This document shows positions 6,395-11,362 of a stretch of DNA of 11,362 nucleotides, in pieces. Below the pieces are notes generated by a model. It did not search any database and was not told the DNA's origin. It saw nothing but the letters and a program-made list of their open reading frames with translations. The translations under genes and the position numbers were made by a program. The stretch lies in the NCBI GenBank assembly GCA_002389265.1, contig DGOD01000358.1, positions 1-11,362 on the forward strand, written 5' to 3'. This stretch comes from Gammaproteobacteria bacterium UBA4475. GTDB lineage: Bacteria > Pseudomonadota > Gammaproteobacteria > Pseudomonadales > Azotimanducaceae. Position 1 is the stretch's first letter; every line of letters begins with the position of its first letter.

Positions 6395-8506
6395 TCAACT
6401 TCTCATTCGAGTAATTTTGGTGACGCCTTTGATGATCCGTAGGCGTTTGATGACTCTCGCCAGGTGCACGCGGTCGCGAACGGCTAGCACCAGATTGACG
6501 GTGGACAGATGCGCGTCGCGCTCCATCATGCTAATTCGATCGACATTGGCATCAGCATTAGTGATCGTGGAGGCGAGTACCGCAATAATGCCCTTCTCAT
6601 GCTCGAGCTCGACCCGCAGTTCCACAGAAAATTCCTGGCCGACATGAGAGTCCCAACGGACGCTCATGGTTTCTTCAGGCTTGTTGCGTAACTCTGACAT
6701 ATTCCGGCACACGTCCATGTGGATCACAATGCCCTTGCCAGCGCTGATATGGCCGATAATGGGGTCGCCAGGAATGGGCTTGCAGCACTTTGCATAGGTG
6801 ACCACCAGCCCTTCTGTCCCCATGATGGGCAAGGGTGTATGACGAATTGGGCCGTCAGCGTCGGTCGCTGCTGTTGCAGTGATCAAGCGGCTGGCGACAA
6901 CGGACGCCATCTGGTTACCGAGACCGATGGCTTCTAGTAACTGGTCCAGGTAGATCATATTGCGTTCTTTGAGAACCGCGAGCAGGCGCTCTGGATCTAT
7001 CGCTTCGATACTCGTGTTGTAAGCCTTTAAGGTTCGCTCGAGCAACCGTCGGCCAAGGGCCATGGACTCATTGCTCTGTTGATTCTTGAGGGAATGGCGA
7101 ATACCGGCACGGGCTTTGCCGGTGATGACAAAGCTTAGCCAGGCTGGATTGGGGTGCGCACCCGAGGCGGTGATGATCTCCACAGTCTGACCACTCTCCA
7201 GAGTAGAGCTCAGAGGTGCCAGGCGTCGGTCGATGCGGCAGGCCACACACGTGTTGCCAATGTCGGTGTGCACCGCGTAGGCGAAGTCAATGGGGGTTGA
7301 GCCCTGCGCAAGCTCATAGATCTGACCTCGAGGGGTGAAGACATAGACCTCGTCGGGAAACAGGTCAGTTTTGACATTCTCGATAAATTCCAAAGAGTTG
7401 CCGGCGCTTTGCTGGATCTCGAGCAGCCCCTTCATCCATTCCCTGGCGCGTTTGTGGCTGCCAGCGTTACTTTCGTCATTGGCTTTATAGAGCCAGTGTC
7501 CGGCGATGCCGTTGTTGGCCACCATCTCCATATCAACGGTTCTGATTTGGATTTCGATAGGTAGGCCATGCATACCGAATAATGTTGTGTGCAGCGACTG
7601 ATAACCATTGGCTTTGGGGATCGCGATATAGTCTTTGAATCGACCCGCCACCGGTTTATAGAGGTTGTGGACTGAGCCGAGGACACGATAACAAGTATCC
7701 ACAGAGTCGACGACAATACGAAACGCGTAGACATCCATAATCTCGGTAAAGGAACGGCGCTTGCTACGCATCTTGTCGTAGATGCTGTAAAGGTGCTTCT
7801 CGCGGCCGATAACTTCGGCTGCAATGCCATCTCGGGCCAGACTGGCTTTGATGGACTCAAGGATATTACTGACATATTCCTTGCGATTACCGCGAGCCGT
7901 GCGCACCGCCTTCTCGATCATCGATGAACGCAGTGGGTAAAGGGCTTTGAAACCCAGCTCTTCAAACTCAATGCGCGTGTTATTCATGCCCAGCCGGTTA
8001 GCGATTGGCGCATAAATTTCCAGTGTTTCGCGGGCAATACGGCGCTGTTTCTCGCTATTGAGACTTCCGATCGTACGCATATTATGTAGGCGATCAGCGA
8101 GCTTCACCATGATGACACGAATATCCTTGGCCATGGCCAGGGTCATTTTCTGGAAGTTTTCGGCTTGAGCTTCGGCCCGTGAATGAAACATACTTTTGAG
8201 TTTGCTGACACCGTCTACGAGGTTGGCAACTTCTTCATCAAATTCCTTGCTAATAATATCTTTTGGAATGCCAGTGTCTTCGATCACATCATGCAGCAGT
8301 GCGGCAATCAGGCACTGATGATCCATATGCATATCGGCGAGAATGGCGGCAACGGCCAGTGGGTGGGTAATATAAGCCTCACCTGAGCGCCTGGCCTGAC
8401 CTTCATGGGCGGCCTCGGCGAAGTGATAGGCTTTGCGAACCTGCTGGATCTGCGTGGCGCCGAGATAAGCCTCAAGTTCCAGGGCGAAGGAGTCGATGGT
8501 TAGCAA
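6395..8506 (-). CDS. spoT: Bifunctional (p)ppGpp synthetase/hydrolase SpoT
   Basis: The long RelA/SpoT homologue that degrades and makes the alarmone (p)ppGpp, here 703 residues against 702 in E. coli. Hydrolase: H48, the HD pair H72-D73 in HDVIEDT, and LADRLHNM with D138 are intact. Synthetase: GREKHLYSIY (234-243), D258 in MDVYAFR, RFKD at 289-292 (the RXKD form of bifunctional enzymes, not the EXDD of RelA) and GYQSLHT (301-307). TGS is about 386-447, the CC motif is C574-C575, and an ACT domain ends the protein (about 627-703). An oddity is N331 in VANNGIAGHW, where Rel proteins and E. coli SpoT have Glu. The start is TTG: it gives an N-terminus that aligns residue for residue with E. coli SpoT as remembered and has a good Shine-Dalgarno. 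It lies downstream of rpoZ across 165 bases of structured spacer and 3 bases before ridA. Confidence 0.97.
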   Translation of the reverse strand: MLTIDSFALELEAYLGATQIQQVRKAYHFAEAAHEGQARRSGEAYITHPLAVAAILADMHMDHQCLIAALLHDVIEDTGIPKDIISKEFDEEVANLVDGVSKLKSMFHSRAEAQAENFQKMTLAMAKDIRVIMVKLADRLHNMRTIGSLNSEKQRRIARETLEIYAPIANRLGMNNTRIEFEELGFKALYPLRSSMIEKAVRTARGNRKEYVSNILESIKASLARDGIAAEVIGREKHLYSIYDKMRSKRRSFTEIMDVYAFRIVVDSVDTCYRVLGSVHNLYKPVAGRFKDYIAIPKANGYQSLHTTLFGMHGLPIEIQIRTVDMEMVANNGIAGHWLYKANDESNAGSHKRAREWMKGLLEIQQSAGNSLEFIENVKTDLFPDEVYVFTPRGQIYELAQGSTPIDFAYAVHTDIGNTCVACRIDRRLAPLSSTLESGQTVEIITASGAHPNPAWLSFVITGKARAGIRHSLKNQQSNESMALGRRLLERTLKAYNTSIEAIDPERLLAVLKERNMIYLDQLLEAIGLGNQMASVVASRLITATAATDADGPIRHTPLPIMGTEGLVVTYAKCCKPIPGDPIIGHISAGKGIVIHMDVCRNMSELRNKPEETMSVRWDSHVGQEFSVELRVELEHEKGIIAVLASTITNADANVDRISMMERDAHLSTVNLVLAVRDRVHLARVIKRLRIIKGVTKITRMRS

Positions 8507-8514
8507 GGGTACGA

Positions 8515-8520
8515 CTCCCT
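8515..8520 (-). promoter_or_regulatory. Ribosome binding site supporting the spoT TTG start
   Basis: AGGGAG on the minus strand is followed by 8 bases and then TTG. No ATG or GTG in this frame gives both a ribosome site and the expected N-terminus, so this site decides the start. Confidence 0.7.
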
Positions 8521-8589
8521 GTTAGTAGGGATAGCCAGGAAACGTGATATCAACAGCGCTCTGGCAGACCCGAGCGCCATAGATAACGG

Positions 8590-8629
8590 AAAAAAAGAGA
8601 CAGCGCGCTTGGCAGAGACGTCTGCCAAG
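8590..8629 (-). terminator. Hairpin followed by T7 tract in the rpoZ-spoT gap
   Basis: Read on the minus strand, CTTGGCAGA (8629-8621) pairs perfectly with TCTGCCAAG (8616-8608) around a CGTC loop, giving a 9-base stem. A run of seven T (8596-8590) follows, but 11 bases separate it from the stem, so this is not an ideal intrinsic terminator. It may partially terminate rpoZ transcripts or attenuate spoT. No strong separate spoT promoter was recognised downstream, so full termination would be surprising. Confidence 0.4.
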
Positions 8630-8641
8630 AGGCTAGTCCTG

Positions 8642-8663
8642 TGCCGGAGTATTGGCTCCGGCA
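8642..8663 (-). repeat. Second hairpin just downstream of rpoZ
   Basis: TGCCGGAG (8642-8649) and CTCCGGCA (8656-8663) form a perfect 8-base, GC-rich stem with a 6-base loop, starting 8 bases after the rpoZ stop. There is no adjacent T-tract. It could stabilise the rpoZ 3' end or work in tandem with the next hairpin. Confidence 0.45.
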
Positions 8664-8671
8664 GTGTTAGC

Positions 8672-8950
8672 CTAGATATCTGTTTCGAGGGGGGTTTCGA
8701 ATTCATGGTGTGCGGCGGCTATATCCAATGTCTTGGGTTCGTCCTGCGTGCCCTCTCTGAGTATGCTTGCATCGATAAAGCCGCCCGCAATTTCGCGCAG
8801 TGCCAGTACCGTGGGTTTATCATTTTCAATGGGTACCAGGGGATCTTTGCCGCCGGTAGCGATTTGTCGAGCACGCTTGCTGGATACCATTACCAGTTCA
8901 AAGCGGTTATCGACATGTTCCAGACAATCTTCAACGGTCACTCGTGCCAT
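8672..8950 (-). CDS. rpoZ: DNA-directed RNA polymerase subunit omega
   Basis: The small omega subunit, which helps assemble the beta-prime subunit and contributes to the ppGpp site at the omega/beta-prime interface in Proteobacteria (family knowledge). At 92 residues it is the usual length. The [10 protein letters not shown] start, [16 protein letters not shown], the block [22 protein letters not shown] (33-54, matching E. coli nearly throughout) and a variable acidic tail are all typical. The ATG at 8950 has a clear GGAG at 8958-8961 with 7-base spacing. It lies 112 bases downstream of gmk, with a candidate promoter of its own in that gap, and is followed by two hairpins before spoT. Confidence 0.97.
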   Translation of the reverse strand: MARVTVEDCLEHVDNRFELVMVSSKRARQIATGGKDPLVPIENDKPTVLALREIAGGFIDASILREGTQDEPKTLDIAAAHHEFETPLETDI

Positions 8951-9017
8951 CAGTTTACTCCGAATTCAACAAAGGCCTTGGGGCCGGTTTACAACGACCG
9001 CGCAGTCTACCGAATCC

Positions 9018-9046
9018 ATCATAGCTGCACAATGAGTAATTGTCGC
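9018..9046 (-). promoter_or_regulatory. Candidate internal promoter for rpoZ
   Basis: On the minus strand GCGACA (9041-9046, four of six matches to TTGACA) is separated by exactly 17 bases from TATGAT (9018-9023, five of six matches to TATAAT). It sits in the 112-base gmk-rpoZ gap and would start transcription about 60 bases before the rpoZ ATG. It would let rpoZ, and perhaps spoT, be expressed separately from gmk. This rests only on pattern matching. Confidence 0.45.
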
Positions 9047-9062
9047 CATTTCCTGACGCGTA

Positions 9063-9698
9063 TCAGGCGAGAAGTGCGGCAATCAAGTCTTGGAAGCGCT
9101 TTTGTTGCGCGCCAAGCAACAGGTCAGCAGCCTTACCGTCGACAATGCGACCTAGGTCTCGCAAAGCAATATTGAAATCATCGTTGATGATCAAATAGTC
9201 AAATTCCTGATAGTGAGAGATTTCATTGATCGCTTCATCCATACGGGTATGGATGATGTGCGGGTCATCCTGACCTCGGCCCTGCAGTCTGGCGCGCAGG
9301 GCCTCAAGAGACGGTGGCAATATGAATATATGGGTAGAATCTGGCAATCGCTGTCTGATTTGTTGGGCACCCTGCCAGTCGATCTCGAGGATGATATTGT
9401 GACCGCGACTGGCGATGCTTTCCACCGCTTCGCGACTGGTGCCATAAAGATTGCCGAACACCTGAGCAGATTCAATAAAGGCGTCTTGGTTTTGCATCTC
9501 GCGAAAGATTTCCGGAGTCACGAAATGATAGTCGACGCAATCGACCTCATCGGGTCGCTTAGGTCGCGTTGTGTGAGAAACAGCGACTTCGATACTCGGC
9601 GTGGATTCAATCAGCGCCTTAACCAGGCTGGTTTTGCCAGCGCCGGATGGCGCGGCGACTATAAATAAGTGGCCTCTGGCGGATGTCTTACTCGTCAC
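9063..9698 (-). CDS. gmk: Guanylate kinase
   Basis: Cytosolic P-loop kinase that phosphorylates GMP (and dGMP) to GDP with ATP, feeding GTP, DNA, RNA and ppGpp synthesis. At 211 residues it is near the E. coli length (207). The P-loop APSGAGKTS is at 16-24. GMP-binding residues lie in SHTTRPKR (41-48) and GNLYGTSRE (82-90). EIDWQGAQQIR (105-115), the lid stretch ILPPSLEALRARLQGRGQDD and DYLIINDDF (167-175) are all conserved. The start is GTG, with AGAGG at 9709-9713 ten bases upstream, and the N-terminus is only a few residues longer than E. coli Gmk. It heads the gmk-rpoZ-spoT order, 122 bases after the transporter gene on the same strand. Confidence 0.97.
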   Translation of the reverse strand: MTSKTSARGHLFIVAAPSGAGKTSLVKALIESTPSIEVAVSHTTRPKRPDEVDCVDYHFVTPEIFREMQNQDAFIESAQVFGNLYGTSREAVESIASRGHNIILEIDWQGAQQIRQRLPDSTHIFILPPSLEALRARLQGRGQDDPHIIHTRMDEAINEISHYQEFDYLIINDDFNIALRDLGRIVDGKAADLLLGAQQKRFQDLIAALLA

Positions 9699-9820
9699 GG
9701 GTGAACTGCCTCTGATCTGAAGGGCTCAGTGTAATGCAATTTTTTGGCGAAGCACTGTAATTTGTTTGCCGGCAGTCTCATAAGGCCGCCGATATCTGTC
9801 GCGCAAGGTCGTTGCCCCTA

Positions 9821-11299
9821 TTATTGGCCTACTGGGCCTCGTTTACTTTTGATCAGTGCCAAGGTGATGGCTTCATGTCGCGCCTGGTCGATGCGATAAC
9901 CCATATAAAAGAACATGCCAAAAAAGGTAAACACCGAAGTCGCGGGTCCGGCTAGAAAGCCAAGCTGCCAGATAATATCGGCATCCACCTGGCCCATCAT
10001 GGCGCCCCTTGGGAAGGCAATAAAATCTAGCAGTATGCCGCCGAGTATCAATCCCAGTGAGGCTGTTGCTTTCACCGCGAAAGCGCGGGCAGCAAAAATA
10101 ACCCCTTCTCGCCTCTCTCCGACCTCGAGTTCATGTTCGTCGGTGATATCGGCAAACATGGAGTTCAAGGTCGCATATAAGGTGACGCCCAGGGCGGACG
10201 TGACCACTGCGCTGAGGATAAGCAGATACAACAACGAACTTGAGCCTGGCGCGGGGAACCAGCTGACACCCGCCAGAGACAAAATAATCGGCAGGTTGAT
10301 ATTGAGAATGACAAGCAAAGCTGAGCCGATCAAGGTGTGTTTTTTGTCAAATTTGCGAGTCGCTGCAGGAATAATGACCATGGAAGCCAACAGCCCGACC
10401 AGGCTGCCCAAGGGGATGAATTTCAGCTGCTCAGTGGTCATTCCCCAGAAGTGAAATCCCATAAACGGATTTAACACACCTTCGACGGCGAGAATAAAGG
10501 TGCTGAGCATCATGCCGAAGAATATCGCGCGGAAAGAGGCATTGCCGAGCGCCTGACGGACCTCTGTGAGGAGCTGTCGCAAGCTGAACCGATGGATGGA
10601 AGGGGCTGTAGCTAAGGCGCGCAGGCGTGGAATTTGTCTGGCCGTACCCAGGCAGCAGACGACGATGGCAAAGATCATGAGACCGCCAGAAAACAAGGCC
10701 CAGGGCGTGTAAGCAGCCTTATTGAGGAGCGCTGGGTTAAATTCTGCGGTGGTTGGAAAAAACAACAGATAGGAAAGTGGCAGAAATATAGCGCCCCCGG
10801 TGGCGCCAAATAAGGTGTTAAAGGAATACAGCGTTGATCGCTGGTGGTAGTCAGTGGCGAGCTCGGCGCCTAGGGCCAGGTGCGGGATATGATAAAAGGT
10901 CATCGCGGCGCGTACCAGGACCGCGAAAGTCACTAACCACAGGACATTGCCGAGTTCACTGAGCCCCTGGGGCGGGTTGAAAAGCAGAAAGAAGGTGATA
11001 GCCAGGGGGACAGCGGCAAACAAGATAAAGGGATGGCGGCGCCCCCAGCGGGAGCGAAATTTATCGGACAGGCTGCCGGCGATCGGGTCCGTAAAGGCAT
11101 CGAAGACCAGGGCAATGGCGAGCGCGATACCGGTGCCTGTCGCAGAGACATGCAGTACCTGATTATAGTAAAACAATAAGAAGGTGTTGAAGCCCTGGTT
11201 CTTAACCGCTTCCGAGATCTGCCCAAAGCCATAGGCGATCATAGCCGGCAACGACAATTTTTTGTCGGACAAAAGACGCTCCTGAGAATCGGGGCCCAT
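9821..11299 (-). CDS. GPH-type (MFS_2) sugar/cation symporter-like transporter
   Basis: A 12-helix inner-membrane transporter of the glycoside-pentoside-hexuronide:cation symporter branch of the major facilitators, 492 residues. Signatures are YGFGQISEAVKNQGF (23-37), the loop 2-3 motif DAFTDPIAGSLSDKFRSRWG (67-86) followed by RRHPF, and in the second half FADITDEHELEVGERREG (382-399), both highly typical of GPH proteins. Related MFS_2 members carry melibiose, xylosides, glucuronides or other small solutes, so the substrate is unknown. The ATG at 11299 has no ribosome site. A TTG at 11272 (483 residues, starting SDKKLSLPAM after the initiator) has AGGAG six bases upstream and is the better start. 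It is not an obvious functional partner of gmk, and no sugar catabolic gene or regulator is nearby within the window. Confidence 0.88.
   Translation of the reverse strand: MGPDSQERLLSDKKLSLPAMIAYGFGQISEAVKNQGFNTFLLFYYNQVLHVSATGTGIALAIALVFDAFTDPIAGSLSDKFRSRWGRRHPFILFAAVPLAITFFLLFNPPQGLSELGNVLWLVTFAVLVRAAMTFYHIPHLALGAELATDYHQRSTLYSFNTLFGATGGAIFLPLSYLLFFPTTAEFNPALLNKAAYTPWALFSGGLMIFAIVVCCLGTARQIPRLRALATAPSIHRFSLRQLLTEVRQALGNASFRAIFFGMMLSTFILAVEGVLNPFMGFHFWGMTTEQLKFIPLGSLVGLLASMVIIPAATRKFDKKHTLIGSALLVILNINLPIILSLAGVSWFPAPGSSSLLYLLILSAVVTSALGVTLYATLNSMFADITDEHELEVGERREGVIFAARAFAVKATASLGLILGGILLDFIAFPRGAMMGQVDADIIWQLGFLAGPATSVFTFFGMFFYMGYRIDQARHEAITLALIKSKRGPVGQ
11279..11283 (-). promoter_or_regulatory. 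Ribosome binding site suggesting a TTG start for the GPH transporter
   Basis: AGGAG on the minus strand is 6 bases before TTG at 11272-11270 (codon 10 of the ATG-started frame). The sequence before the ATG at 11299 has no purine-rich site, so translation may begin at the TTG. Confidence 0.5.
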
Positions 11300-11362
11300 T
11301 GAAGGGCGCTAAGGTCAAATAAGACCACATCCTGACCCTGAGTCGCAAATCATTTGGTCGAG

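Noticed and set aside
9213..9668. 151-residue plus-strand frame inside gmk, and the plus-strand frame at 8609-9175 across rpoZ
   Set aside because: Both are antisense to strongly conserved genes and resemble no protein family.
9721..9780. Possible gmk promoter or transporter terminator in the 122-base gap
   Set aside because: Near-repeats AGTGTAAT/ACTGTAAT and TACACT-like boxes occur, but no -35/-10 pair with good spacing and no clean stem with T-tract was found.
1..11362. Defence island, mobile element, CRISPR array or biosynthetic cluster
   Set aside because: All genes belong to known housekeeping, transport or oxidation families; no tandem repeats, transposase, integrase or unknown gene group was seen.

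Overview
The window looks like a housekeeping stretch of a gammaproteobacterial chromosome. Its core is gmk-rpoZ-spoT-ridA-recG read on the minus strand, followed by a rubredoxin and ubiA. That grouping recalls the gmk/rpoZ/spoT/recG and rubA/ubiA neighbourhoods of Pseudomonas-like bacteria. UbiA points to ubiquinone-based respiration. A CYP153-type P450 and an AlkG2-type rubredoxin suggest an aerobic organism able to oxidise hydrocarbons, plausibly marine. I cannot name a genus from the sequence alone. Base composition looks moderate and even, and I see no transposase, integrase, tRNA, rRNA, CRISPR array or phage gene.

Left part (1-3857): a P450 gene of the CYP153 alkane hydroxylase family runs off the left edge and is convergent with ubiA (minus). 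A 174-base divergent region then separates ubiA from a 55-residue rubredoxin gene (2398-2565), which is easy to miss because it is so short. Twenty bases after the rubredoxin gene comes a sodium/proton-coupled acidic amino-acid or dicarboxylate symporter (SLC1/DAACS family), which is convergent with recG.

Right part (3884-11299): everything is on the minus strand, so transcription runs from right to left. The order is a GPH-type major facilitator transporter, gmk (guanylate kinase), rpoZ (RNA polymerase omega), spoT ((p)ppGpp synthetase/hydrolase), ridA (enamine/imine deaminase) and recG (branch-migration helicase). gmk, rpoZ and spoT form a GMP-to-ppGpp module: Gmk makes GDP (inhibited by ppGpp in some bacteria), SpoT makes and degrades ppGpp, and omega forms part of a ppGpp site on RNA polymerase. 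spoT and ridA are 3 bases apart and ridA and recG 24 bases apart, so they are probably cotranscribed.

The most interesting details are small. The SpoT synthetase domain has Asn where the Rel family usually has a catalytic Glu. The rpoZ-spoT gap holds three hairpins with an alternative pairing and a T7 tract. At least three genes appear to use GTG or TTG starts, and the GPH transporter may too. ridA sits where E. coli has trmH. I found no convincing evidence of an undescribed multi-gene system. No gene-free stretch exceeds 300 bases; the longest gaps are 2224-2397, 8507-8671, 9699-9820 and 8951-9062.
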